Positions 7,814-15,723 are shown, counted from the stretch's first letter. The stretch: DNA of 35,786 nucleotides from Gammaproteobacteria bacterium (GCA_012961165.1 DTZW01000050.1:6807-42592); one strand, 5' to 3'. A program made the numbers and translations. Notes: generated by a model not told the origin, from the letters alone.

Positions 7814-7996
7814 TGCTGGATATTGCGACGATCGATAAAACGGGCAAAGCTTTGTACGCCTGTCTTCGGTTTCCTGACCGATGCCAGGGAAATCCTGGTT
7901 GAGCTGGGCGACAGAAGAATGGTCGGGGGTCAGGAAGACATGATCGTTGATGTAGCGCTCGATCTATTGAAAGAAAAAGAGGCTAATGGAGCTTGA
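7813..7996 (+). pseudogene. Deletion scar: hsaE (hydratase) N-terminus fused out of frame to hsaF (aldolase) C-terminus
   Basis: Two gene ends lie back to back. From ATG 7813 the frame reads [19 protein letters not shown], which matches the N-terminal pattern of 2-hydroxydienoate hydratases (HsaE/MhpD type), then runs to a stop at about 7900. In another frame, from about 7870 to TGA 7994-7996, it reads [20 protein letters not shown] then [10 protein letters not shown], the C-terminal signature of 4-hydroxy-2-oxovalerate aldolase (HsaF/MhpE type). The usual order hydratase-acetaldehyde dehydrogenase-aldolase implies loss of most of hsaE, all of hsaG and most of hsaF, roughly 2.5 kb or more. 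The original overlap with hsaD and the spacing to hsaC are intact. No function is expected beyond a possible 28-residue peptide. Confidence 0.8.
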
Positions 7997-7998
7997 AT

Positions 7999-8877
7999 AT
8001 GGCTATCAGTTCACTGGGTTATGTTCGAATCGCCATGCGGGACCCACAACAGTGGGCCGATGTCGGTCAAAATATCCTGGGTTTTCAATCCGTGACTGCT
8101 GAAGATGGCAGTGTTCGCCTGCGCCTGGATGAGGCGCCGTTTCGTTATCTCATTGAGCAGTCTGACTCGGAGGGATTTGTCGGCGCCGGTTGGGAGTGCT
8201 CTGCGGAAACCTTCGCTGAGATCAAAGATCGATTGAGTGAAAGCGGCGCGCCCCTGGAAGAAGGCACTGACGTTGCCTGCGCAGCCAGAGCAGTTCAGGC
8301 GTACATCTCGACCAAAGACCCTTCTGGAAACCTTGTCGAGATCTACCATGGACGAGATGCGGCGGGCGAGTTTACTTCTCCTTTGGGTCTTAACTATATC
8401 GCTGGGAAACTTGGACTCGGTCATGCGGTTCTACCGGCACCAGATCATGCTGCAACGAGTGAGTTCTACTGCGAAATACTGGGGCTGGGGCTGTCGGATA
8501 TTTTGACGCTTCCAGCCCCGATGGAAGGCGTGCCTGAAATGTGCATCCACTTCTACCATGCCGGGAATCCGAGACATCACAGTCTGGCTCTCTTTAATGG
8601 GCCTGCGCCGTCCGGCGTGGTTCACCTTATGACTGAAATGACATCTATTGATGATGTGGGCGCCTGCCTTGATCGTGTTAACGAGGCTGAGATCCCGATT
8701 ACGGCGAGCCTGGGTCGTCATGTCAATGATGGCATGGTGTCTTTCTACTTTCTGGCCCCGGGTGGCATTCCTATGGAAGTTGGTTTCGACGGTCTCCAGT
8801 TTGACTGGACTGATTTTGAGCCAACAAACAGTACGGTCGGCGACCATTGGGGTCATGCCTATAACTTCCCGGAGTAA
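7999..8877 (+). CDS. hsaC: HsaC-type iron-dependent extradiol dioxygenase
   Basis: A 292-residue two-domain vicinal-oxygen-chelate dioxygenase. From ATG 7999, the iron ligands expected by comparison with BphC are His142 (GLGHAVL), His209 (GVVHLMTE) and Glu260 (IPMEVGF), with His194 as acid-base residue and Tyr250 near the site. The family cleaves the catechol ring of 3,4-DHSA next to the diol (meta cleavage) to give 4,9-DSHA. The frame also opens at TTG 7993, but ATG 7999 is chosen because GGAG at 7988-7991 is 7 nt away. It follows the hsaE/hsaF scar by 2 nt and precedes ipdA by 4 nt. All ligands are present, so the enzyme should be functional. Confidence 0.92.
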   Translation: MAISSLGYVRIAMRDPQQWADVGQNILGFQSVTAEDGSVRLRLDEAPFRYLIEQSDSEGFVGAGWECSAETFAEIKDRLSESGAPLEEGTDVACAARAVQAYISTKDPSGNLVEIYHGRDAAGEFTSPLGLNYIAGKLGLGHAVLPAPDHAATSEFYCEILGLGLSDILTLPAPMEGVPEMCIHFYHAGNPRHHSLALFNGPAPSGVVHLMTEMTSIDDVGACLDRVNEAEIPITASLGRHVNDGMVSFYFLAPGGIPMEVGFDGLQFDWTDFEPTNSTVGDHWGHAYNFPE

Positions 8878-8881
8878 CAAG

Positions 8882-9760
8882 ATGATCGACAAGACAACCT
8901 CGATTGAGAAGATTGCCTCAAGCATAGAAAGTGGCATGACCCTTGGTATTGGTGGCTGGGGTGCTCGGCGCAAGCCAATGGCTGTGATTCGAGAATTACT
9001 GAAAACAGATGTGAAGGACCTTACCATCCTGTCCTACGGCGGGCCGGATGTGGGCATGCTGGCGGCAGCCGGGAAAATAAGAAAACTGGTTTTCGGGTTT
9101 GTTTCCATGGATCTGGTTCCACTCGAAGGTCACTTCAGACAGGCGCGACAGCGCGGCGCCATAGAAGTTATGGAAGTTGACGAAGGCATGTTTCAGCTTG
9201 GGCTGAAAGCGGCAGCGGCGAGATTACCCTTTCTGCCAACGCGTGTCGGATTTGGATCCGATGTGATGACGACCAATCCCGACATCAAAATGATCACATC
9301 ACCCTATGAGGATGGCGAAGAATTTATTGCGATGCCTGCGCTGAAAGCAGATATCGCGATCTGCCATGTCAATGAAGCAGACGTTGCAGGCAATTCAAGA
9401 ATCTCTGGCCCAGATCCTTTCTTCGATGAGTGGTTTTGCCGGGCGGCCGATCGGGCTTATCTGACAACAGAGGCGATTGTGGAAACGGACACGTTCAACG
9501 ACCCTATGGTCGCCCTTCAGATGCCGATTGAACGCAATCTTATTGCCGGGGTTGCACACGCTCCCTGCGGTGCCCATCCGACATCATGCGGCCCACTTTA
9601 CGGAATCGATGTAGTTCACCTGCAACACTACAACGGACTTGCTAAAGAAGGTCTGGATAGTTATGTCAGTGATTTTGTCACCGGCAAAGGTCTCTCAGAT
9701 TATATTGAGAGCGCGGGTGGATACGAGTATGTCCGCACACTACCACTACCCATATTTTAG
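8882..9760 (+). CDS. ipdA: IpdA-type subunit of COCHEA-CoA hydrolase (CoA-transferase family I fold)
   Basis: A 292-residue CoA-transferase alpha-type subunit. The opening (SGMTLGIGGWGARRKPMA, residues about 18-34) and LTILSYGGPDVGML resemble IpdA closely. A conserved DEGM at residues 100-103 lies about where the catalytic Glu of IpdA is expected. Despite the transferase fold, IpdAB is known to hydrolyse a ring C-C bond of a HIP-derived CoA thioester. The start is ATG 8882, with GGAG (8871-8874) 7 nt upstream; the frame is open further upstream but that part overlaps hsaC. It is followed 8 nt later by ipdB, matching an obligate heteromer. Confidence 0.9.
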   Translation: MIDKTTSIEKIASSIESGMTLGIGGWGARRKPMAVIRELLKTDVKDLTILSYGGPDVGMLAAAGKIRKLVFGFVSMDLVPLEGHFRQARQRGAIEVMEVDEGMFQLGLKAAAARLPFLPTRVGFGSDVMTTNPDIKMITSPYEDGEEFIAMPALKADIAICHVNEADVAGNSRISGPDPFFDEWFCRAADRAYLTTEAIVETDTFNDPMVALQMPIERNLIAGVAHAPCGAHPTSCGPLYGIDVVHLQHYNGLAKEGLDSYVSDFVTGKGLSDYIESAGGYEYVRTLPLPIF

Positions 9761-9768
9761 GAGGAGCC

Positions 9769-10557
9769 ATGACTTATTCTCTTGCAGAATTGTGTATTTG
9801 TGCCGCGGCTGAAGCATTCAGGGGAGACGGCGAATATATGGTCACCAGCATTGGACTTGTTCCACGTCTGGCAGCCTCGCTGGCAAAGTCGACGTTTGAA
9901 CCTGGTCTGATGATGACCGAGGGTGAAGCATACCTTGTCTCTGAACCGGTACCTGTCGGCCCCAGAGGGGACTACAAGCCGAAGATCGAAGGTCTTATGA
10001 CTTACGAAAGAGTTTTCGACATTGTTAATCGTGGTATGCGACATGCCATGGTGACACCCGTACAACTCGATCGATATGGTCAAATGAATATTTCCGTTGT
10101 TGGTGATTACGACAAACCAAAAACAGCGCTGCTGGGTGTACGCGGTTATCCGGGTAACACTATCAATAATTCGAACAGCATGTTCGTACCGAGTCACGAT
10201 GCAAGAACCTTTGTCGATGGCGAGGTCGATATGGTGGGTGGTATCGGATACAACTCCACACGCTGGCCCGGCGGCAAGCAACCTCGTTATCTGGATTTGC
10301 GGCGCATTGTTTCGAATCTGGCCGTGATGGATTTTGGTGGACCAGATCACGCCATTCAGGTGATTAGTCTGCACCCTGGAGTGACATTCGATCAGGTACA
10401 GGAGAACACCGGTTTCGAGCTGGCGAAAGCTGATGAAATCGGGACGACGGTTGCGCCAACTGATGACCAACTTGAGGTCCTGTCGAGACTTGACCCGCAT
10501 GAGATGAGAGCAACTGTATTCAAAGGCAATCCGACTGGCGCGGCTGAATCGCCATGA
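9769..10557 (+). CDS. ipdB: IpdB-type subunit of COCHEA-CoA hydrolase
   Basis: A 262-residue partner subunit of the CoA-transferase fold, with SLAELCICAAAEAFRG at the start, the segment QMNISVVGDYDKPK in the middle, and GVRGYPGNTINN. Its length is close to the roughly 250 residues of actinobacterial IpdB. It has the strongest ribosome-binding site in the operon, AGGAGG at 9759-9764, 4 nt before ATG 9769. The stop overlaps the start of ipdC (ATGA, 10554-10557). Together with IpdA it should open the last ring of the HIP-CoA route; function is inferred from gene order and the fadD3/ipdC/echA20/fadA6 set. Confidence 0.9.
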   Translation: MTYSLAELCICAAAEAFRGDGEYMVTSIGLVPRLAASLAKSTFEPGLMMTEGEAYLVSEPVPVGPRGDYKPKIEGLMTYERVFDIVNRGMRHAMVTPVQLDRYGQMNISVVGDYDKPKTALLGVRGYPGNTINNSNSMFVPSHDARTFVDGEVDMVGGIGYNSTRWPGGKQPRYLDLRRIVSNLAVMDFGGPDHAIQVISLHPGVTFDQVQENTGFELAKADEIGTTVAPTDDQLEVLSRLDPHEMRATVFKGNPTGAAESP

Positions 10558-11636
10558 AATTAGAAACCAGCCTGACAAAAGCTTTGGGATGTCGGTACCC
10601 GATTATCCAGACGGCTATGGGATGGGTGGCGACACCAGAGCTGGTTGCAGCTTCTGTTGACAGCGGCGCGTTCGGGTTTCTGGCTGCAGCGGTGATGCAA
10701 CCGGCTGAGTGTGACCAGGCGATCAGGGATATTAAGACAAAGACCAGTGCGCCATTTGGCGTTAACCTCCATTCCTTTCAGGCAGGTGTCGAACAGATTG
10801 TCGATTCCTGTATTGAACATAAAGTGGCGGCCCTGTCATACGGCAGGGCACCTTCGCCGAAGATAATCGAAAAAGTGAAGGGCGAGGGTATTCGCTGTGT
10901 CCCAACTATTGGTGCGGCCAAGCATGCGAGGAAAGCTGTTGCACTTGGTGCAGATATTCTGGTCTGTCAGGGTCAGGAAGGTGGTGGACATACAGGTGAG
11001 ACGCCGACCTGGCTCTTACTCTCGCAAGTACTGGAGTTGGACCTGGGAGTTCCTGTGGTGGCCTGTGGCGGTTTCAAAGATGGACGGGGTCTTGCCGCAG
11101 CGCTTGCTTATGGTGCTGACGGTATTGCCATGGGCACGCGATTTCTTTTGACGTCAGATAGCCCAACTCCACAACAGACGAAAGAAGCTTATCTGAAGTC
11201 TGTTGTCACCAATATCCCTGTTTCAACGAAGCTGGATGGGTTGCCCCAACGGATGATAATGAACGAACGATTGCGGTCCCTGGAGTCATCCGGTCGAATC
11301 GGCATGCTGGTGAGAGCATTGGTCAATGCGTGGCGCTTTAAACAGCACATGGACGTTTCCATGCTGGATCTGGTCAGGTCAGCAATTGCCATGGCAAGGG
11401 ACACGGACATGACGTTGGGTCAGACCATAATGGCCGCGAACGCGCCAATGATTATCCAGCAGGCGATGGTACAGGGTAATCCCCAGGATGGCGTGCTGCC
11501 CAGTGGCCAGGTTGCGGGACTCATTGACGACCTGCCGAGTTGTACCGAATTAATCGAACGCATTGTCAGTGAGGCAGAGTTGTCGCTCTTGAACATTGGC
11601 GCGACGACCAGAGGAGAAACTGAACATGCCATTTGA
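10554..11636 (+). CDS. ipdC: IpdC-type FMN-dependent reductase (nitronate monooxygenase-like fold)
   Basis: A 360-residue TIM-barrel flavoprotein of the nitronate-monooxygenase/enoyl-reductase group. Visible motifs are the N-terminal PIIQTAMGWVATPELVAA, the phosphate-binding GQEGGGHTGE, and ACGGFKDGRGLAAALAYGAD followed by GIAMGTRFL. IpdC in actinobacteria acts on 5-hydroxy-HIP-CoA in the double-bond isomerisation that precedes ring cleavage. The flanking ipdB and echA20 genes support this over a true nitronate oxidase. It overlaps ipdB by 4 bp and echA20 by 11 bp, so translation of the three is coupled. Confidence 0.88.
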   Translation: MKLETSLTKALGCRYPIIQTAMGWVATPELVAASVDSGAFGFLAAAVMQPAECDQAIRDIKTKTSAPFGVNLHSFQAGVEQIVDSCIEHKVAALSYGRAPSPKIIEKVKGEGIRCVPTIGAAKHARKAVALGADILVCQGQEGGGHTGETPTWLLLSQVLELDLGVPVVACGGFKDGRGLAAALAYGADGIAMGTRFLLTSDSPTPQQTKEAYLKSVVTNIPVSTKLDGLPQRMIMNERLRSLESSGRIGMLVRALVNAWRFKQHMDVSMLDLVRSAIAMARDTDMTLGQTIMAANAPMIIQQAMVQGNPQDGVLPSGQVAGLIDDLPSCTELIERIVSEAELSLLNIGATTRGETEHAI

Positions 11637-12384
11637 TGTTGAGATCAACGACAGGGTAGCTGAACTTGTGTTTAACCACCCTCCTGTCAACGCATTTAGC
11701 AGTGCAATGTGGCTTGAGTTGCCGGAGTTGATTACATCTTTAGGAAAGAACCCGGATGTGCGTTGTGTACTGATTCGCGCCGAAGGTAAAGGTTTTTGCG
11801 CGGGTGTTGATATCAAGGAACTGGCGGAAAACAGCGGTGCCATCGTCGAGGTTAACAAAGGAAATTTTCTGACTTTTAAGGCCATTCATGAATGCGAAAT
11901 ACCGGTCGTGTCGGCACCGCACAGTTTTGTACTTGGCGGCGGAATTGGCGTCTGTGGGTCTTCCGATGCGGTGATTGCGGCAGACAATACCTACTTCGCA
12001 TTGCCTGAAATTGATCGCGGGGCCATGGGAGGAGCATCCCATATGCAGCGCATGTTTCCCCATGCAAAGGTTCGTGCAGCATTTTTGACCGGTGGCCAGA
12101 TAACGGCCGGGGAAGCGCATCGTCTGGGCGGGATTGAACAGGTGGTTTCAATTGGCCAGCATCTTGAGGCTGCACGCGAGTTTGCGGGGCTCATCGCTTC
12201 GAAGTCTCGGGATGCGTTGCGAATTGCAAAACAAGCGTTGAACGGTATCGAATCTTTTGATGTCGACAGGAACTATCGTTGGGAGCAGGGGTTTACCTTT
12301 GAAATGTACATGCACGAAGACAGTCAGTCTGCCCGTGATGCGTTCGTGGAGACAGGAAAGACAGCGAAATTCGAGGACACATGA
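11626..12384 (+). CDS. echA20: EchA20-type ring hydrolase (crotonase superfamily)
   Basis: A 252-residue crotonase-fold protein. The oxyanion-hole regions are EGKGFCAGVDIKEL (residues about 55-68) and FVLGGGIGVCGSSD (about 100-113). PEIDRGAMGGASHMQRM and the C-terminal YRWEQGFTFEMY match EchA20 as I recall it. EchA20 hydrolyses a ring of the HIP-derived CoA ester ahead of IpdAB. The frame also opens at TTG 11596, but ATG 11626 is chosen because GAGGAG at 11611-11616 is 9 nt upstream. The first 11 bp overlap ipdC. It is followed by a 63-bp gap with heptamer repeats before fadA6. Confidence 0.87.
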   Translation: MPFDVEINDRVAELVFNHPPVNAFSSAMWLELPELITSLGKNPDVRCVLIRAEGKGFCAGVDIKELAENSGAIVEVNKGNFLTFKAIHECEIPVVSAPHSFVLGGGIGVCGSSDAVIAADNTYFALPEIDRGAMGGASHMQRMFPHAKVRAAFLTGGQITAGEAHRLGGIEQVVSIGQHLEAAREFAGLIASKSRDALRIAKQALNGIESFDVDRNYRWEQGFTFEMYMHEDSQSARDAFVETGKTAKFEDT

Positions 12385-12407
12385 CAGGCTTTTTTGGAAG
12401 CCGCAAC

Positions 12408-12435
12408 GAATAACGAATAAGGAATAAAGAATAAA
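12408..12435. repeat. Four tandem heptamers GAATAAN before fadA6
   Basis: Four consecutive 7-bp units, GAATAAC, GAATAAG, GAATAAA and GAATAAA, fill the echA20-fadA6 gap and end directly at the fadA6 ribosome-binding site GGGAG (12436-12440; ATG 12448). Just upstream, GGCTT (12387-12391) and AAGCC (12398-12402) could pair as a short hairpin. This is the only noticeable gap among the operon's ring-cleavage genes. The repeats could be a slippage-prone tract that keeps the fadA6 start region unstructured. Confidence 0.75.
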
Positions 12436-12447
12436 GGGAGAACGATA

Positions 12448-13599
12448 ATGGCAGAGGCATATATTATTGATGCATTGCGAACGCCAACAGGTAGACGGAA
12501 GGGCGGTCTTTCAGAAATGCATCCTGCAGATCTGGGCGGTCACGTCCTGAAGGAGCTGGTTGACAGGAATGATGTTCCTGGTGATGACTATGAAGATGTT
12601 ATTTTCGGTAGTGTGGATACTATTGGTCCCCTTGCCGGTGATATCGCCCGCACTTGCTGGCTGTCTGCCGGCCTGCCGTTACACGTTCCCGGCGTAACAA
12701 TTGATCGGCAATGCGGGTCTTCGCAGCAGTCTGTCCATTTTGCGGCGCAAGCGGTAATGAGTGGCACGGCAGACGTTGTTGTCGCGGGAGGGGTGCAGGC
12801 TATGTCACAGATCCCGATATCTGCCGCGATGCTGGCCGGGCAGGCGTACGGTTTTGGCGATCCTTTCACCGGTTCAATCGGCTGGGTGAAGAGATTTGGT
12901 GACGGACTGGTCACACAATTTAATTCTGCTGAAATGATTGCAGAAAAGTGGGGGCTGTCGCGGCAGGACCTCGAGCAGTTTGCACTTAACTCAAACGAGC
13001 GTGCTTTCCGTGCTATCGATGAAGGCCGGTTTGATCGAGAAATCACACCTGTAAACGGCGTTACTATGGATGAAACACCGCGCCGCGGTACAACGCTTGA
13101 TGCCATGGCAGGACTCCAGCCGCTGCAGGAGGGCGGTCGTATTACGGCAGCAGTCTCGAGCCAGACTTGCGATGCTGCCTCCGCGATGCTGATTTGTTCA
13201 GAGGAAGCCGTAAAACGTTACGATCTTAAACCAAGAGCCAGAATCCATCATATCAGTGTGCTCGCGGATGACCCGATCTGGATGCTGACAGCACCTATGC
13301 CAGCCACTAAACGGGCAATGGAAAAAACCGGTATGAACATCGCAGACATTGACCTGGTCGAGATCAACGAAGCGTTTGCGCCGGTCGTCATGGCCTGGCT
13401 TGCTGACACTGGTTACGACTACGAAAAAACCAATGTCAACGGTGGTGCTATTGCCCTGGGGCACCCGCTTGGTGCGACCGGTACCAAACTGATGACGACG
13501 CTTTTGCATGAACTGGAGCGTACTGGTGGACGATGGGGGCTGCAGACTATGTGCGAAGGTGGTGGTCAGGCAAATGTCACGATCATCGAGCGGCTGTAG
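12448..13599 (+). CDS. fadA6: FadA6-type thiolase
   Basis: A 383-residue acetyl-CoA acetyltransferase-family enzyme. The nucleophile is Cys89 in DRQCGSSQQ, the catalytic His is about 339 in GGAIALGHPLGATG, and the second Cys is about 369 in MCEGGGQANVT. The first line MAEAYIIDALRTPTGRRKGG, the VAGGVQAMSQIPIS segment and the INEAFAPVVMAWL stretch resemble FadA6 of the KstR2 regulon closely. FadA6 performs thiolytic chain cleavage near the end of HIP-CoA degradation. The start has GGGAG 7 nt upstream. It is followed 2 nt later by an SDR gene. Confidence 0.9.
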   Translation: MAEAYIIDALRTPTGRRKGGLSEMHPADLGGHVLKELVDRNDVPGDDYEDVIFGSVDTIGPLAGDIARTCWLSAGLPLHVPGVTIDRQCGSSQQSVHFAAQAVMSGTADVVVAGGVQAMSQIPISAAMLAGQAYGFGDPFTGSIGWVKRFGDGLVTQFNSAEMIAEKWGLSRQDLEQFALNSNERAFRAIDEGRFDREITPVNGVTMDETPRRGTTLDAMAGLQPLQEGGRITAAVSSQTCDAASAMLICSEEAVKRYDLKPRARIHHISVLADDPIWMLTAPMPATKRAMEKTGMNIADIDLVEINEAFAPVVMAWLADTGYDYEKTNVNGGAIALGHPLGATGTKLMTTLLHELERTGGRWGLQTMCEGGGQANVTIIERL

Positions 13600-13601
13600 T
13601 G

Positions 13602-14483
13602 ATGGCCGGTATATGTAAAGACAGAACAATTATTGTTAGTGGTGCAGGCGGTGGGCTTGGCCGAAGCTATGCGCTGGCACTGGGCGAGGCCGGAGCCAAT
13701 GTTGTTGTTAACGATATCAACGTGGCAACGGCAAGTGAGACAGTTGCTGCTATCGAGGCGTCAGGAGGTCATGCCTGCATTGACAGTCATGATATTACCG
13801 ACCACGAAGATGCTGGGCACATCGTTCAGGCGGCGATACAGACCTACGGTGACGTTCACGGTGTTGTCAATAATGCGGGTGTTTGCCGCGATCGAATGTT
13901 TGCCAGCCTAAACCCTGAAGACTGGGATACGGTGATGGCTGTGCATCTTAAAGGTCACTATTGTATCGCCAATCATGCAGTCAGGTACTGGCGTCAGCGA
14001 TCAAAAGATGGCGTCGAGGTCGATGCCCGAATTATTAACACCAGTTCAGGCGCGGGGCTGCTGGGTTCGATTGGCCAGTCAAACTATTCTGCGGCGAAAG
14101 GAGGCATTCTCACTCTGACCCTGGTTCAGGCCGCTGAGCTTGCCCGATATGGTATTACCGCAAATGCACTGGCACCCCAGGCGCGTACCGGTATGACAGA
14201 GGACGTTTTTGCGGAGATGATGAAAGTACCGGAAGACGGCAGCTTCGATTGTTACCACCCCGACAATGTTGCGCCAATTGTGGTTTGGTTGGCGAGTGCG
14301 GAATCGGCGCACGTCAGTGGTCAATGTTTCGAGATTTTCGGCGGTAAGCTGTCAATTGCTGAGGGTTGGCACACCGGACCCGAAGTTGACAAAAATGCTC
14401 GTTGGCAGACAGGGGAGCTTGGTGACGTTGTCGACAAACTTCTGAGTTCCAGCAGACAAGCGCAATCCGTTTACGGATCTTGA
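13602..14483 (+). CDS. SDR oxidoreductase in HIP operon (Rv3548c-like)
   Basis: A 293-residue SDR with SGAGGGLGRSYALALGEAGA at residues 12-31, VNNAGVCRD in the middle, and the catalytic set in NTSSGAGLLG and YSAAKGG. A C-terminal extension after residue 245 (FGGKLSIAEGWHTG onward) makes it longer than standard SDRs, as in the peroxisomal multifunctional-enzyme-like SDRs that act on 3-hydroxyacyl-CoAs. The frame stays open upstream into fadA6, but ATG 13602 is the natural start, 2 nt after the fadA6 stop. A role as a hydroxyacyl-CoA dehydrogenase in HIP-CoA beta-oxidation is a fair inference. The equivalence to Rv3548c rests on context and length. Confidence 0.82.
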   Translation: MAGICKDRTIIVSGAGGGLGRSYALALGEAGANVVVNDINVATASETVAAIEASGGHACIDSHDITDHEDAGHIVQAAIQTYGDVHGVVNNAGVCRDRMFASLNPEDWDTVMAVHLKGHYCIANHAVRYWRQRSKDGVEVDARIINTSSGAGLLGSIGQSNYSAAKGGILTLTLVQAAELARYGITANALAPQARTGMTEDVFAEMMKVPEDGSFDCYHPDNVAPIVVWLASAESAHVSGQCFEIFGGKLSIAEGWHTGPEVDKNARWQTGELGDVVDKLLSSSRQAQSVYGS

Positions 14484-14492
14484 GGGTAATTC

Positions 14493-15275
14493 ATGTCTCT
14501 TTCGCTCCCACCAACCTATGTTGAAGGCCATAACCTTCTGAAAAATAAACGTGTGATCGTGACTGCAGCTGCCGGTACCGGCATCGGTTTTGCGGTTGCG
14601 AAGCGTTGTCTGGAAGAAGGCGCATCGGTCCTGATCTCAGATATCCATGAAGGCAGGCTCAAAGACGCGGGTGTCAGACTGGAGAAAGAAACAGGCGTAC
14701 AGCCTGCGACCAGTCTTTGCAATGTCACCAGCCAGGAAGATGTTGATCGATTGTTTGTAACGGCGGCCCAGGCATTTGGTGAGACAGATGTCGTTATAAA
14801 TAATGCTGGACTTGGTGGTACCGCTGATCTTATCGACATGACAGATGATCAATGGCATGTCGTACTGGATGTGACCCTGAATGGAACGTTTCGTATGACG
14901 CGAGCCGCCATGCAAACCATGCAGGGGCGCGGTGGCGTTATCGTCAACAATGCATCTGTATTAGGTTGGCGAGCACAAAAAGGTCAGGCTCACTACGCTG
15001 CCGCGAAGGCGGGTGTCATGGCCCTGACCCGCTGTGCGGGTGTCGAAGGCGCAGAACTAGGCATCCGCGTCAACGCCGTCGCGCCGAGTCTTGCGATGCA
15101 TCCTTTTCTGGCGAAAGTCACGACTGAAGAGTTGCTGGCAGAATTGACGGCAAAGGAAGCCTATGGCCGTGCTGCAGAAGTCTGGGAAGTGGCCAATGTG
15201 ATGGTTTTTCTGGCCTCTGACTATTCAAGTTACATGACCGGTGAGACTGTGTCTGTGTCCAGTCAGCGAGCCTGA
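14493..15275 (+). CDS. ipdF: IpdF-type 5-hydroxy-HIP-CoA dehydrogenase (SDR)
   Basis: A 260-residue SDR whose details point to IpdF. These are the unusual nucleotide-binding motif TAAAGTGIGFAVAKR, the LISDIHEGRL segment, NNAGLGGTADLIDMTDDQW, and the catalytic region NNASVLGWRAQKGQAHYAAA followed by KAGVMALTRC. The match to my memory of actinobacterial IpdF is strong in each. IpdF oxidises the 5-hydroxyl of 5-OH-HIP-CoA, working with IpdC. It starts 9 nt after the preceding SDR and ends one base before the MaoC start. The N-terminus has a roughly 15-residue leader (PPTYVEGHNLLKNK) also typical of IpdF. Confidence 0.87.
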   Translation: MSLSLPPTYVEGHNLLKNKRVIVTAAAGTGIGFAVAKRCLEEGASVLISDIHEGRLKDAGVRLEKETGVQPATSLCNVTSQEDVDRLFVTAAQAFGETDVVINNAGLGGTADLIDMTDDQWHVVLDVTLNGTFRMTRAAMQTMQGRGGVIVNNASVLGWRAQKGQAHYAAAKAGVMALTRCAGVEGAELGIRVNAVAPSLAMHPFLAKVTTEELLAELTAKEAYGRAAEVWEVANVMVFLASDYSSYMTGETVSVSSQRA

Positions 15276-15276
15276 T

Positions 15277-15723
15277 ATGGAAGTGCCCTTTCACGAGTTG
15301 AGCACGCTGGCTGGTACGGATCTCGGCAGCACGGACTGGATGCTTATTGAACAATCTCGTGTCGACGGTTACGCGGATGCAACCGATGATCATCAGTGGA
15401 TACATGTGGATCCAGCCCGTGCCGCAGAAGGACCCTTTGGATCAACTATTGCGCATGGTTATCTGACTTTGGCGCTCGTCAATAAATTTCTGCCGGATTT
15501 GATAACGGTTACTGAGTCATCGATGGGCGTGAATTACGGCTGTGAGAAGGTGCGCTTTCCGTCGCCAGTCATCGTAGGCTCAAGGATTCGCGGTGCGGGA
15601 GAAGTTGTTTCGGTGGAAGAAGTGAAGGGTAGCTTGCAGCTAGTTGTGCGAGTTACCGTGGAAATTGAAGGTGCCGATCGTCCTGCTTGTGTGGTTGATA
15701 CGATCAGCCGGTTTTATCCATAG
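15277..15723 (+). CDS. MaoC-like hotdog-fold (R)-hydratase, NodN-type
   Basis: A 148-residue single-hotdog protein. The hydratase motif is intact: YADATDDHQWIHVDPARA with the catalytic Asp-x4/5-His arrangement (residues about 39-46), then GPFGSTIAHGYLTLALV. Single-domain MaoC proteins hydrate trans-2-enoyl-CoAs to (R)-3-hydroxyacyl-CoAs. In this operon it could serve a hydration step on the residual chain of HIP-CoA or the ring-opened product. I do not know a counterpart in the actinobacterial HIP gene set, so the assignment is open. ATG 15277 directly follows the ipdF stop (1-nt gap), although the frame opens earlier at 15241. Confidence 0.82.
   Translation: MEVPFHELSTLAGTDLGSTDWMLIEQSRVDGYADATDDHQWIHVDPARAAEGPFGSTIAHGYLTLALVNKFLPDLITVTESSMGVNYGCEKVRFPSPVIVGSRIRGAGEVVSVEEVKGSLQLVVRVTVEIEGADRPACVVDTISRFYP

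Noticed and set aside
8648-8881. Upstream extension of the ipdA frame into hsaC
   Set aside because: IpdA homologues begin at the ATG at 8882, which has GGAG 7 nt upstream. The extension would overlap hsaC in another frame.
9757-10578. A 273-codon minus-strand frame opposite ipdB
   Set aside because: It lies wholly over ipdB, which has clear family motifs and the best ribosome-binding site. The antisense frame is His/Arg-rich without family resemblance.
12408-12435. Heptamer tract considered as a CRISPR or iteron array
   Set aside because: The units are only 7 bp, contiguous with no spacers, and there is no cas or rep gene.
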